This document shows, in pieces, positions 37,101 to 50,969 of a DNA stretch of 64,000 nucleotides (its first letter is position 1; each line of letters begins with the position of its first letter). The notes beneath the pieces are model-generated. The model did not search any database. It saw only the letters and a list, made by a program, of their open reading frames with translations, and was not told where the DNA came from. A program made the position numbers and the translations under genes. Source of the stretch: Varroa destructor. Lineage: Eukaryota; Arthropoda; Arachnida; Mesostigmata; Varroidae. The stretch is from assembly GCF_002443255.2 (NCBI RefSeq), contig NW_019211458.1, positions 10,686,402-10,750,401 on the forward strand, written 5' to 3'.

Positions 37101-38300
37101 TTGCTAAGTTTAAAGATTAAATTTTAGACCTCGAGAATGTACAATATCCCAGTAGACTGTCTGAGGTCGGTGAGAACCCCATCTTTCAAACAACTCATTA
37201 ATTGGCCGAGTAAGCTGCGGACACCAGATTACGTTCATATGTCAAATACATGTGATTTTATCGGAAATGATAGTGAAGTGCACAAGGAATCGTGACCGCT
37301 CATTGGCCCTCAGTGTCGTGGTAACACACGGCCACAAAGATAAGGTTCTACCGGGGATTGTCACCGGTTACGAAAAGTGGTTCCTCTACGTTGATGTAAA
37401 GTAGAAAAAGGAACAGACAGCTATACGCCTAATGCCAAGGTTAAGCCGAACCTCCATCGGAAAAAAACGATCATTTGCGTTTGGTGGAGCTGGAAGGGTT
37501 CTATACACTGGAACGCGTTTGAGAAGAATAAAACGGTTAACAAGGATCTTTAGAGGGCCTAGTTGCTCCGAGCGAACGAAGTTTTATAACTTTTAAGGCC
37601 CAGTTAATTAGGCAAAGTAATTCTTATTCACGAAATTATCAGGTTGTGTATAGAATGGACTGCATGTGGAATTTTAATATACACGTTTTATTCTTTAGAG
37701 CTCGATGGCTTATAATTTTTTCTCAGTTATCAACAAAAGATTCGTAACCGTACATTTAACAATGAATGAAGTGCAAAAACTAAACCGGACAAGTTTTTCA
37801 ATGCCAGAACTAAAAACGGCTGTCGACACAAAATAAGCGCTTGAGGGATAAAGTAAGATGGTAAAAAGTAGTGATGACGAATACATAATATAGTTAATTT
37901 CTTTGAAAGTTTTCTATTTTCTATTAGGTGAAAAAAGTAAAACTATATTCAAGTTCACTATTGTATTGTTATAGTATAAGTCATATTTCATTATGTCGCG
38001 GTAAGTAGGTGCTACGAATTTACCCAAGTATAGATCAGATACTGGTCATTTTGTAAGCATTTTTAAATTGTCCTTGCGTGGCTCATCAAGTGGACAGGTA
38101 AAAACAATGTTGGCACCATTATATTCAATTAGTCAAAAAGCAGTGTCGCTGTAATAGTGATTTCTTTTTTTATAATTTTTTTTTTTAATTTCATAATTTT
38201 AATAGTATTTTCTCAACAAATGAATTCATTATGCGTTCTTACAATTAAATCCCACTGCTAAAGAAAATGTTATGTTTGACGTTGTAGAAGTTGCTGGACC
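31150..38300. other. no confident gene; GC-richer block at about 32.5-34.9 kb
   Basis: Most is AT-rich and silent. Between about 32.5 and 34.9 kb the composition rises, several frames are open on both strands at once, and a CAA repeat lies at 34558-34573. This looks like a promoter/5' UTR type region or old repeats rather than coding sequence. The 100-codon plus frame at 35122-35424 has no known family. Confidence 0.35.
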
Positions 38301-38645
38301 AATTTTTTAGACTTTCTTAATTGTCAGGTAGTACTGTCGTGAATTGATATACAGGTGCTCAGGAAACGTGCTAAGCCATTGGCATGGGGTTCGAATATGG
38401 TGGGTGCAGAGGAACCTTCCTAGCAGGCTTTTGAAGGCTGGCTCTATAACTTTTATCATGCGTCTTAGCTCACGTTCTCTAGGAACTATTGTGGCAGTCG
38501 TGCATACAAAAAAACTAAAAAAAGGTGCTATTTTGCAAGCAACATGACACATACTGCAAGAAATGCTCGAGCACTGTTTCCATAGACATATTCATGCCCA
38601 TGATTTTGCTACGAGATTACTTGTACAACTTTTGTCTTGCTTCAG

Positions 38646-38867
38646 CTAATCGAGTTAATTTTTGTTCTGAATATTGTCACTGCCTTATACATTATTAGCG
38701 ATTTGTACATCCTAATAGTAGATCTCTATCCCGTCATCAGAAACGCGCACTGGGCAACGTGCGTCTCAACATATAACGAAGTTTTATATACAGCTCTGGC
38801 TTGCTACTACGTTACCCTGTACTTCACATATGCCCTCAATGAGCTGTATCATCTGTCAAATAAACAG
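38646..38867 (+). CDS. putative exon of a chemoreceptor-like (gustatory receptor) membrane protein
   Basis: A frame of exactly 74 codons, phase 0 at both ends, sits between the acceptor ttgtcttgcttcag and a GTAAAA donor (exon end ACAG). It encodes two hydrophobic helices (LIELIFVLNIVTALYIISDL, then LYTALACYYVTLYFTYAL) separated by a short loop with WATC, and ends ELYHLSNKQ. The pattern of a helix followed by L-Y-x-x-x-x-x-AL-NE resembles arthropod gustatory receptors of the seven-TM chemoreceptor family, in which exons are often phase 0. Neighbouring exons were not found. It may be part of a large-intron gene or an isolated relic. Confidence 0.4.
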
Positions 38868-38869
38868 GT

Positions 38870-40800
38870 AAAACTTTCAAAGGTGCTTAGTAAACATACA
38901 AGGAAAATAGAATGCATAATGGTGCGAATAAAGTTCATGAAAACTGAACATCAAGGAACCTGATAAAGCGTTTATGTACCTACTTTATTTATTATGTACA
39001 CCTACATAAATGTTTTCTTTTCATAGACAAATACTGCACCAGGATGAAAATCATCTGACTTTAATATATTCTTCTGAACCTGATCAAATAATGCAATTGA
39101 CGTTATAGATATCAGCATTAGTAAACTTCGATTTGGTTGAAATTTATTTTAGCTTCATAGTCTTGCGACATTCATGAACGAGCGGTTCCGCTAATCAACT
39201 ACAGGAGAATCGCCACTTCAGCTCTATTTTATGCTTCGCCATCTTTTTATTTAAACCGATGTATACGTGACAGGAACAGCGAACAAGCCTGCGACCTGTG
39301 CTCCGCTAAGAAGGCAGTGGTATGTCGACAACAACAGAATAGCACAAAAAGGGCTGTTATTACAATGATTTTTAACCAAGACGTTTAGGTTTGTCAGCGT
39401 CCGGAATCTCGGTCCAAGGGGCAGAATTGTTCTGCACGAGTGCTCAAAATAAACAGAGGGGAAAAATAAATCGTTAAGGTCGATGAGGAAGCGGGAAACG
39501 AAGCAAATGTTTAGGAAGGCTCCGCTAGAAGTAGGAAAAACGTAAGATGCTTCGCAAGCCACTGAAGCCGCAATAACAATCAAGGCGTTACAAAAAGTGC
39601 AGTGTCGTAAGCTGAAAAAGACTAGCTCACAGTGAGCGTGTAAAGTGGACAAAACGAATGAGTTATCTACCCTGTACGAAACAGGTATCACATTGTATGC
39701 TGTTAGCTCCATCCTAATGGCTAATATTAGATTCTTTTCTCTTTCCGGTTGTATCTACCGTTCTGAATAAGGCAACCCAGAACTTCATGTCAGCACATAT
39801 ATGTTATAGCAAGTATGGCATGTTCTACGTAGCTTCGTTCAATTTAGCCTTTTAATACATACGTAGTGAATTTGACACAACTAATTGGTTGTTGCTTATT
39901 GTTTATTTTATTCGAAATAGCTACACAGGATAGTATAACTATTTCCTGGGGAACAGCTACCCGATTATTAGCTGAGTGTGTTAGTTAGATCATTCATTTT
40001 TGAAGCCCTTCCAACTGCCATATTCAAGTTATTTCAACGTTTTTTTTTGCTTATATCTGTAAGGGCAGTATCGTTGGCTGTGTATAGCATCTCTGCGTCA
40101 TCTGAGCATGTCTTACCAAGCTCTATTGCAGCATTTTTCTGATATGTCCACGGTAATGCACCATTACTACTCCCTTAATTCTTCTTTTGCTCGCCCATTG
40201 AGCTCGATTTCTTCCGCTGATGGATTCGCGAATCCCTTCATCCGCCTGCTGTGCCCATTGTTCCCGTTGCGGCGCCTTAATCTCTTGTGACGTGGAGATG
40301 GTCATACGACTGGCGGCTAAGCACTGGCTGCCCAACGTGCTTCCTCGTTTCTTCCTAGCGAATGGCCACAGTTGTCAAGTAAAGAGACTAACTGAGACTA
40401 GGAAAGGCTTGAGAAGCGTATCACGTCAGTTTCACTATCGAGAATAACTTGCACCCATTTGACAATCACCTCGTTTGCTACCGCAGACTTGAGACCCCAC
40501 GCTCATTCCTATCGCAGCCTCCATTCAAACCCACCCGTCGTTGGCGTTAACGAAGAGGTGGGGGCGTCCATTTCGGTAGGTTTACAAGGCTTGGAGTCCG
40601 TCCAGGGCCAAGTAAAGCAACTGTTCTGAAAAAGCTGTGTAGTTGCATGTCATGGTATTGGGTCTAACTGTACGCTACTCAAATAAATCCGCATACCAAG
40701 TTTAAGCAAATCACATTGCTTGTTATAATGCGCAAAACTTAGACTGCATATCGAAAAGCGTTTACATTGCAATGAGATATCACTACGTTAGTTTGAATTG
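38870..40800. other. no confident gene
   Basis: The longest open frame of the window (153 codons, minus strand 39251-39712) lies here. It has no recognisable domain, no phase-matched neighbour and no coding-like conserved motif. Around 40.1-40.45 kb three frames overlap in a GC-richer patch, again without family resemblance. Confidence 0.35.
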
Positions 40801-40813
40801 CGATAAATGACAA

Positions 40814-40913
40814 NNNNNNNNNNNNNNNNNNNNNNNNNNNNNNNNNNNNNNNNNNNNNNNNNNNNNNNNNNNNNNNNNNNNNNNNNNNNNNNNNNNNNNN
40901 NNNNNNNNNNNNN
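40814..40913. other. assembly gap (100 N)
   Basis: Exactly 100 N, a placeholder of unknown true size, 2 kb downstream of the chemoreceptor-like exon. Missing sequence here could hold further exons. Confidence 0.98.
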
Positions 40914-43900
40914 GGAGAGAAAATGAGTTAGAACGCAATAAGGTCGCTTCTTCAGATCAAATAAACGGTGTATTCTTTAGTATGATGTCTTCATTGAATA
41001 GTCGCGTCCAAACGATGTAATAGAAGACAACAGACAAGTACGTAGCAAGTGAACCTTTTAGCTGGTCGTTTACAGGGAGATCGACGCCTGTCTTAAGCAA
41101 TTTTTAGCTAGTAAAATCAGTAACCATGGAATAGCTATAAAACAGAGAGGCCTCACAGATATTTGCTACTGTATTCTTAAAGCCATGTTTATCCATGATC
41201 CTCCATTTAGTCATCTGATTATTTAACATAGTGTATTTTTTATAAGGTCTAGTGCTTTGCTTAGGGTTTCACATCAGATCCTGGAGAAGCTTGTAACGTT
41301 CATGTAAATGCGTAAAAGCTGTAAGCTGAGTGTAGTTTGTCAATTTTGTTTGCATTCCAGAAGGACATAATGAAAACCTTCTGATATGTGTGATGCATTA
41401 TTTTCTTCCACGAAATTGATTATCGGCTCAAGATGTCACTTTTGTTGGAAATGGGGATTAATAACAATGTTGGAAAAAAGCTTAGACAGTCTTTGGAGTG
41501 CTTTTATCGGCGGCCGCGACAATGTGTCGTATACACAACTCATCATACGAATACCAAAGTTTACGTTCAGTACCACTATCAACCATCGGTTCAATAATAT
41601 GTAACCGTACTGCTTAATAAATAAAGAACTATTACCTAAATTCCAAGTTGATCTAACAATATTTTCTTATTTTTATCTATTAATTCTGCAAGGTTGGCAT
41701 CGATCTCCTTAAAGGAGGATCTCCTAAAAGGCATTCCTTTAAAGATATTTGCTTCTTTTGGGTCCTTGCTCTGTAGAAACGTCATCATTTGAACGAGCTG
41801 TGAGAAATTGTTTTTTTTTGATGCTCTAGATTCTCAATTTACGTCGAAATTGATCTTCCACATATTAGCTTGAATTACATGTACCAATTATTTGCGAAGC
41901 CTTACGTTTCTTGGATATCCATAATCTAACGAGAAAAAAGGCCAAGTTCTCCGCATCACTTTAACAGCTACAGTCGTGCACGCAGGCCTCGCTCGTGACT
42001 GCCCAGGCAGGCTGCGTAATGCCGCTATGGCTGTATCTGGAATCAACTGGGTGGCAGTAACACCCGGAGACAAGGCTACGCATTGCAGTCAAACGTGAAT
42101 TAAACGGTTAGGAATACGTATGATCTTCCCGTATGTAGTGTGCGAGTGGCTCGTGGCTGCTGGGTGCAGTAACTGGGTGGGTTGGATCGCAGTCATATAA
42201 CTATGCGTCAAACCTAGTGCATTTATTCATAAACCTCTTATAAATGCCATCTACCTACGTACTGCATACGTTTACTTATAGGTCAATTAGAGCATAGAAC
42301 TAAAAAAAATTTGATCTGGAAACAATGCACAGTGCATATACGTTCGTGACAGCTTGCTGCGAAAAGAATCAACCACAAGGCCATTAGCAATTATATGGGC
42401 GGAATAACCGCGAAATTATCCCAGTTGGAGTGAACTCAGAAACCCATGAGCGAAAGTCATTCTCATGCCATTTGTGCGAGCATTTACTTTCAGTTACTTA
42501 GGGCAGTACAATATAAATCATACCGTGTCTTGGCCTTTGCTCCACTCTGTACATCGTCCAGTTCAGGATAGACTATAGTTATTGGCAACCGCTGATTTAG
42601 TCGTCGCGCCATCAGTTACATCCGCACCTTGTCATAATAATAATAATCGTAATAAATCATTTCAATTGCACAATGTGATATGGAATATTAGAAATTTTAG
42701 TATAGCTAAAGCACTTGAAACGTCTTCGCCAGGTATCGACGGATATTTCCCATTAAATAACATAACAAAGATGTATTTAGAGTCATATTGATGCCGTCAA
42801 CTATAAACTTTATAAGGTGCAACCAGCATCAATGTAGAAGTCTGGTAATGTGAAATTTTGTGAAAGTCTGGTAACTGACAATGTCTTAGAAATATATTTC
42901 TGGATTCGATAGCCAGCTTTGGCACCCTCTAGTCTCCTGTCTTCTTACTGCTGCCGCAAGCAGCGGACAAGGAGTCTGATGTCTACTTTGGGCCCTCCTC
43001 TACGAACGATGATTGGTGGCTTTAACCGTGGTTTGCGTGCAGGATGTCCATTAACCACTGATAACTGCTTATATTGCAGTGTGAAACAGCACCTAGTTTG
43101 CTCCGGTGGGAAAATACGAGTCCTATTCATATTTCTTTCGCCCCATTTCCCGGCGCGGCCTAGCATTCATATTCATATCCGGTTCAGGTAGCACAAATTA
43201 TATGTGACTGACTGTATGTATGTTTATGCAGTGCACGCTTGTTTGTCCGCCTGTCCTTGCCTTGTGTTCACTGCAGAAGACCCATTTTTCCTACCCATAA
43301 CCCACTAAATCGTTTCAGTCTCTCTTTCTCGCTATTTCTATCCAAACCGTTTCTCGGCTCTCGAGTTTCTTTAGGTGTCCTACGATGACGATGATGTATG
43401 GTAATGGTGGTCATCCAGATAACCGAGAACCAGCTCGAGAAGAGTTAGTTGTCTATAAAAGGTGGTAGAAGGTGGAGTTTAGCGATATGGCTGTATTGAG
43501 ATCCAGAGATTTGAGGAGCGCATGAGGCGAAAATGGGGAATAACGGTCCGACGTGTGTCTTTATGCTAGGTATTTCTATTCTAACAGTCGGCTACATGCA
43601 GTAGCATTGTTTGCAGCCTCGAATGCTAGAAATTCAAACTGAAAACTAAATAGGCAGCCATTATTCCTCGGATTCGTTTTTGGTGAGTTAAGTATAGAAA
43701 CGTAAAGTTGAAAAATATAAACGGAAATAATAAGAAAATAGTTAGGTCATTCTAGGGTTCTATACGTCAAATACATGGTAAACTTCTGTATGTTATACGA
43801 GCTTCACAAGCGTCATATATATAGCTAAGAGCAAAAAAGATTTGACAGACATCTGGATTATTGTGCCATTTATTCCACTTACAATTACTCAGCGGGCTTA

Positions 43901-44030
43901 CGCGAAAAATTTCATCAGGCGTTTTTTTCCGTTGCATTTATCTTGTCAACATCAGTTATAATGTCCACTTTTCGAAGAGTATTTGTCACGATCATGTAAC
44001 TGACTGTCTGTTAGAGGTCTTGGTCCATGA
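40914..44030. other. no confident gene
   Basis: Short frames only. A patch at about 42.9-43.2 kb has open frames on both strands with higher GC but no recognisable product. Confidence 0.35.
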
Positions 44031-44036
44031 AATGAA

Positions 44037-44370
44037 ATGAAAACCAATCAGATAGAAAGAATATGTAGAGAAGCAGTTGTCGCCAGTCGCAGCTATGAAG
44101 ATGCAGTAAGAACTTTGATTCCGCGTCAGATGGACATAAAGAGCTTGGAACGCTATGTGAAGCTGCCAGAAGCAGAAGAAGCGTCGTTATCTTGGCCGCG
44201 CGGCGCTGCCAGCAAAGAGAAAAGAGGTGGACGAGGAAGAGTCTAAGGTAGACGAAAATAAAGGTAAGAAATCAAATGACATAGATCGTAGCGAGCTTCA
44301 CGAGGATCAGGCTCATAGAGATACAGCCTGGCAGCGAATACGAGGTTGGCGACATGGATGAGAGAACTGG
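44037..44370 (+). pseudogene. coding-like block in three successive frames, possibly a decayed ORF
   Basis: Three frames follow each other on the plus strand. The first (44037-44246) contains YEDAVRTLIPRQMDIKSLER and YVKLPEAEEASLSW. A second runs from about 44170, highly charged (KRKEVDEEESKVDENK), to about 44360. A third ends EIQPGSEYEVGDMDERTGYY at about 44368. GC is clearly above the surroundings. An intron between the last two would be only about 29 bases, so frameshifts in an old coding sequence or retrocopy are more likely. Family not recognised. Confidence 0.25.
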
Positions 44371-44479
44371 ATACTACAGATTGTAGTGACGGATATGCTA
44401 CTCCAGGGCCGTTGCTGATGAGATCCCGATTCGAGTCGGAGCACTGATGGGGCGCCAGGACACAGAACAACTAGGGATT

Positions 44480-47400
44480 GGCAACATAGCAGCCCGTCGG
44501 ATAGAAAAAGGGAAATACTTTTTATCCTTTTCGGAAATTAATCTCAATCGCGCAGCAGCACTTTGTTGAGCGATCCAAAGGCCAATCAGAACTGATCTAG
44601 TGGGACATGTTAGCAGTCCAACGGATCATCGTAACAAAGAGATTATACAGTGTTTTTTCACTAAATTAAAATACATACAAATAGATTTTCCACAAATCTT
44701 AAGTTATATACATGAGGCTCCTTTATTTTATCTAGGTTGTTGCTAATTTATCTTTTCAACTATGACTGACAAATGTCATAAAAGACTATTTGAATTAGCG
44801 CAATCGCACTTATATATTGAAACAATAGATTCCAGTGAATATTGTTTAACTAAAATTTGACTATCGATGACATTGGCATCGACAGGTGCGATCTGAGGCC
44901 GGCTCTTGATCCTTTAAAGGAGTAGGGAAACTAACCCTGTTTTTTATAAGACGTAACAGCGCACATATCACCTATTGGTCAAATGAACCAACATATTTAA
45001 TTCAATCTTGAAAGTCCGCCGGAAAAGTTCATGACTTGCAATTTTTACCAAAGATATTAAGACATACATAAATAATCCCTTGGACATGTCTGCGCTAGTG
45101 CGAGCAACATACGAGGAACTTGTTTGCAAAATATGTGAAATTACATGGAACATATGCGTAAACACTCGATAAACAGCGAAAAAACTGATGTGAACAGATC
45201 ATGAAATTAGAACGAAACCGATTGCTGGGACCTAGAAATCGATAAAAACTTGACAGTCTAAATATTTTTCTATCTTATTGCTTGCAATATATACAGTTAG
45301 GGATGCGGTGACGATAACTTGGCTTATAATAGCTCAACACGTTTAGATGATTGTAGCTATTGCGTTTTTCGAGTTTCGATAAGATATTCACAAGCCGTAA
45401 GATAGGCTGATTCGGTCATATCTTCGAAATATTTCTCCACTGGCGATAAAACCATAAAGGTCGTTTTGAAGACGATTTGCAGCGTGATTTGTATTTGTCG
45501 AAATTCTATGTCATTGACAAGCTCGCCTTCAAATATACTTTCAATGGCTTGTCGTCCTTTTCTCTACATTGAAAATCAGATCTAGATCTGTATCCCATAC
45601 ACGATATTATCTCGTCATTGCAGCTGCCCACGTTAACCAGCAGGTGTTAGCCATTTTCTAAATTTACAAATACACGACCAATAACGATATTGTATTATGT
45701 AGAATTCTCTGCTGATGGAGATATGTGCACTTGTAAGTTATGATAGAATAGACCCGTTCGTGGGATGGCACAAAATGCTCTTATATGTAGAGAACTGATA
45801 GATAAGAGTACCTAGCATCCAAAAATATTCGAAAAATATGTTAGATCTTTGATAATCGCACAGCCGAAACGGGATGTTGCTAATAGTGTAAAAACAAAAA
45901 AAAAAAACCTGACCGTCCATCCAGGCGTTACATACGCCCCGCTTAAGGTTAGGGCTTCCAGATTGCTCTGTTGCATTTACACAATATGGAGCTCACGCCG
46001 AATATATTGCCATATATGTGCTCAGAAATTTCATCCGATTAACAAAGGCTTACCAGTTACCATATGCTCGTTTCCACCAAGGATTATGATAGTGTTAACG
46101 ATGTCTGGCCTCTAATAATTATTGCTGACGTTAAAGGAATGACCATTACTAACCACATCTCTGCCATATCTTTATACAAAACGTCACAAAATTCGACAAG
46201 CTGTCTTCTGTTGAAGCGCAATGGCGTGTTTGCATATTGTTTTGAGATCCTTTTAAGAGTTTTGTTCTCAGAAAAATGCTAGAATATAGGAAGCGGAAAC
46301 ATCTTTATAGTTGTCCCTTATCTTAATCTTTCATTCATAAAAAATAGCATCTTATATATTTGATATATAATCTATATTTATCGAAAAAGGTTTGCTCTTT
46401 TTTTCGGGGCTGCTATATATACATTTACATATAATACATTCCATGTTCCTTTCGATTACTCAGTTTGATTTCTGATCACTGAAGATCACTTCAGATATCA
46501 GAAAACTATTGACGGCATTCGAGGAGCCTTTAAAGTTTCCCATGCCGATTTCTTGCTCAACAGATTCTATTAAAAATAGGCGTACGTTTACGTCATTCCG
46601 TCACGTCAGGTGCGTGTATTATATATATATATATCTTGTCATATCCTAAATTCGCTGCTGTAGTGATACCGTACTTTTTTGTTAGCCTTTCGCTTCCTAA
46701 GCATGCTAGCGCGTTCACCACTTTGAGCAAGAAGGCCAAAAGGCCAGTTGTGCTTATTCCCCGTATTCTCAATACAACCGGTGGCGCATCCATACCCCGG
46801 CAACTACTGCGGCAGCAGTGATAAAATACGGTGCTGGTGCAGCTGCTAAAAGCGTGAGCAGATAATGTATTCGCCTTTTTAAATTATTATTACTCCCTTG
46901 TCCTCCTCTCTTTCCTCCAACTTGTCCTGTCCTCTACTGCCAGTTATCTCTAGCACACTTTCTACTTTTGCCTGCAGCTTACTGTGTCTGGGTGCCTGTT
47001 ACGTTCTAGGCTTGTTTTCCTGTAGCTAGCTCGTTGTCGAGGGTTCGATGTTCAATTTGCGTATGGCCACTGTTGCAGCATTCTATAATACAACAGACTC
47101 AGTCGCTTGACCTGCCAGTCATTATGCTCAAGCTATATTCCATGAGACAAAATGTTTCACATATTAGTAGTAAAAAACTACAAAACAAGTCAGAAGATAT
47201 AAATGAGAAGCAGGTAAGTATTTAGACGGATCAGCTTAGCGTTGTCGCTGGCTGGAAGGAACAAGCGCTTCGTGGCCACTCAGCTACGCAGCTGCGAACG
47301 TGCATTCATTTATTATCCTATGGTCTGTTCTCTATCACACCTACGTCTATTCAGCAGGATATTCTCATCCCAAGCTAGAATTCTTTAGCATTCACTGGGT

Positions 47401-50400
47401 TTAACGTTAGGCGTTCAGACCTACTCACGATTCCCTTGTGCGTGTGTCGGGTGGACTCCGTTCTTCCAAGAGCGACTTGCGGCCTGCGCAACCTTCGGTG
47501 TCCTAGGCCATCAGGAATGCTTGGCATTACGAGTACGCAAGTCAGGTTTCCGCAACCAGGCCTATCGTTGTTTTGAATTACGCCATGTTTTTGAAATCAT
47601 GCCCATTGTAGTTGCAGCTGCTTTCCTTACCCAAGAGGAGAGATTCGCACCCTCTGCCAGCAGCGGGTTCGTAAATTCCCGGTCAACGGAGCATAAAGAG
47701 GCTAGTCCATAGTCTTTTGTCCGGAAAATAACACACTATTAGTTGGCGTACGGCTTTGTTGACATTCAGATGACGTGGATGATAGGTTGGAAGTACCGAA
47801 ATTTTAGCTGACTTTGGCGGAACTGGTCGCGATCATCTTGGGTTAGTCCGACGTAGTATAGCATCATGGAAGATTAATTCATTGACCGGACAAGTTTCCC
47901 ATAACAGCCGTGTTACCGCTGCCCATCGAAAGCCAGCTAGGCGATACGCTCCGATTAACACACTGGGCATACGGGTTGACGAATCCACACTATGGCCCTC
48001 GAGCCTCACAATGTCAATTCAGTCGGAGCCTGTTCCCTTGGCTTGCCCTGCCTTGCCGATCGCATCCAGCAAGTGCTGCGTATTGATGTGCTTTCTGTGA
48101 AAACAACGGCAGGCGTTCTCCCTTTGCGTATTTCGTGTGTCACGCACATGAGTGGAGTCGCATTCCGTAGGTTCCTCGCAAGTATGGTTACGCTTCTAGC
48201 CTCACTTGGCCTGCCGACCATTCGCAATCCTAACCTAAGCCTTCGAATTTCTTTACTCATCTCTTGAGCTAGGCCTCGTAGGACGCCGATTTCGGCGACG
48301 TCTTAGGACGAATTACTTTGTGCTTGATGATTCGGTTGACCAACGTATCCATGTTGTCCACCGCTTCCCCCCAAAATAAAGCAAACAGGCTTAGCTATCG
48401 TTGCCTAGCACTTTGCAACTATTCGCTGTGCACGTAGATGTGCATTTATTCAAATATTTGTCCTATAGTATTCTATAGGTTTATCGTAACGTATGATCTA
48501 ACAAATCGATAATTTTTTTAATTCCGCTGAGTTTTTAATTTGGGTCAGTTACCTTTGATCAGTTTTCAGCCTTCATTTTTCATATAATCGGGACTGTTCC
48601 TTCCAGTGCCATAGGTAGCAACGTACGAAGGTCTAAGCTTCATCAAAAAAAATATTGCATTATTTTGTTCCGATACTGCGAATTTGTGTTGTGATCACGC
48701 CTAAACAATGAAACGCGCATCCGTATTTTGGTCGCTAGTTCATAAAGCATCTCCTAGAGGAAGATAAGCTGAGGGCTATCGAGGTGAACAAAAACCACAT
48801 GTAGTATAAGTAACTATGTACTCAGACAGCTTCGCTAGTTGAGTGGTAGCAAGACAACCGGTTCATTGTTTGCAGAGGTTAAACTGCCACAAGAACCATT
48901 TGGTGTTCTCTGATTTTGCACGCAGGGACGGACTGCTTCCTATACCAATAGAATACCAGCGACGTGACATTAGCAAGGACATCGGGGGTGCGGGACCCCT
49001 AAGGATGTACAAGGGTCTTGTGAAACAAACTCTCTCGTTTAAATTCACGTTAAATAAAAAAAATCAACCAAAACCATATATCTGCTAATTAGGTTGGTGT
49101 TCCTTAGACAAATGAGTGATCCTCGTATTTTTCTATTCATTTTACGAAAAGCTATGCAAGATAAATGTTTATTTCATACCTTTATACACGATCAGTACTA
49201 TGGGGTTGTAAGCGTGACATCATTAGGTCCTACTATTTGAAAACATGTGATGTTCCTGATGCGTAATTTTAGCTCTGCAGTATTCAATTGTAGATAGTCG
49301 TGTCATGTCTGCACGTTTAATTGTCGGTTAAAAATATCATAAGGTGTTAGCTATTATTCTTCTACAGGGTTTCTAACGAAGAACAGAGAAGAAAATGATA
49401 CTGTATTGTTTTATGAAAATGTTTCGATTAAGCTATACGTCACCTCAACAAGAGAAAAGTTGATAGTCGATAATTCTTCACAAATTGAGCTCCTTCTAGC
49501 CTCGTCAATCACGAGCCATCGATGGACATTTCGTGACCACGATTAGTGGTGCGCTAACGAGAGGAAAACATTAATGTTGTCTTTGTCAACACTAACAGTC
49601 CGTTTCCCCAAACAGTGCAAGTGCCGGAAAGTCATGCCTCGCTGAGTTTTGTTGCTGTCAGCCTTCCTGGCGCAAAATTTCCTGCTTGCGCTAACTATTC
49701 ATATGGAAACTGCGCCCCATGCTTTAGTTTTTTCAACCCACGTATAGTTCATTCTTCGACGTCCTTCTAAGTTCCCTTTAAGTCGACTCTTATCATAAAT
49801 GTCTTTACGGTTTTGTAAGTTTTCACAATTAGCTACAAAGTGAGACGACGTTACGATAAACGTATAGAAGGCAGAGAAACTAACTCAATATTTCTTGCAC
49901 TTTTGAAACAATATCGGGCACGATATTTAAAATAGTAGATTTGAATATATTATATCTTGTAATTGCGCTATTGAATAGTTATCATCATATAAAGACTTTG
50001 TCTTATCATACATATTAAAACTAAAGATATTTTACTAAACAGTTTCAAAGACAATATCATTTCAGATCGTTTGGTTCGACCAAATATAAAATCTACTGCC
50101 GGAAAAGATTCACTTTGACTATGCCAAAAAAAGGGTGACAAAGTTTTAATTGCATAATGATAATAAATAACATTTTGCAGATAACCTGGTAGTAGAATAT
50201 CATTGTTTCCAACTTTCCTCACAACTAAATTAGTTAATTTACCTTTTTTTTTCTAATTAAATAAAGCTAAAAGCGACTCTATTTAAGACCATCATCATCT
50301 GACAAGTCATATTCGATGTATGTAGAGTTTTTTGCTGTGGAAATTAATAAGATCCTTGGCCAGTTTCGAGTGTGGTTAGAATCCATTTCGTGGGAATGAA

Positions 50401-50790
50401 AAAAAAAAGTAATTTAGGCTAGCCATTCTTAGCTTCGCTAGGACAAGTAAGCTTAAGTCCTATTGTACCTAGTGATCCTCTAGGACCAAACAATAGATGA
50501 TCAAAAAAAAAGGCAGACTAATCATTTCAGAAGCATTGCGGCGCTTGACATTAGCGGTACGTCGACATATATTGATGTCATCTCTGGATTAACAGTTGAC
50601 GAATTATATTGAACTCTTCGGACGTACGCTGATAGAGTTGGCTAGCTGAGATTAGGTTCCCTCTTGTCTATGGCAGGCAACTGTGGGAAGGAAAAGCATA
50701 CCACAGCATTATAACAGCCTGATTTTTTCTACTCTTGGCTCCCGTCATTGCACTGAGGCGGCAAGACCGATGAAAACCAACATGTAATAG
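44480..50790. other. no confident gene; GC-richer block at 47.4-48.35 kb
   Basis: Mostly AT-rich. At about 47.4-48.35 kb frames are open on both strands (minus 48006-48260, plus 47882-48267). In a second minus-strand register the text NTQRENACRCFHRKHINTQH appears, which could come from a decayed element, but I cannot assign it. A short TA run is at about 46618-46633. Confidence 0.35.
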
Positions 50791-50820
50791 GTGTTCATAA
50801 TTGATCAAGTAATTTTCCAG

Positions 50821-50963
50821 GCACGCAGTTTCAAGCTTAGTATTGTCCTTGGTCCTCGCTGCGTATGTATGTCAGGAATGGCTAACCTACCTGTGTACTG
50901 CGTTATCGGAACCCCAGGAGAAATATTACCTTGTGGCAACAGAGAAAAATTCGTGACTTTCAA
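50821..50963 (+). CDS. candidate exon, unrecognised
   Basis: Acceptor caagtaattttccag and donor GTATGT bracket 47 codons plus two bases (RSFKLSIVLGPRCVCMSGMA, NLPVYCVIGTPGEILPCGN). The composition is protein-like with four cysteines. The opposite strand is also open across it, so direction is not secure. No phase partner was found. Confidence 0.25.
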
Positions 50964-50969
50964 GTATGT

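Noticed and set aside
39251..39712. 153-codon minus-strand frame, the longest in the non-genic part
   Set aside because: No recognisable domain, no phase-matched neighbour exon and no family signature; length alone is not enough.
44400..44470. TGGCGCCCC on the minus strand, resembling a retroelement primer-binding site
   Set aside because: No long terminal repeat pair or TG...CA boundary was found next to it.
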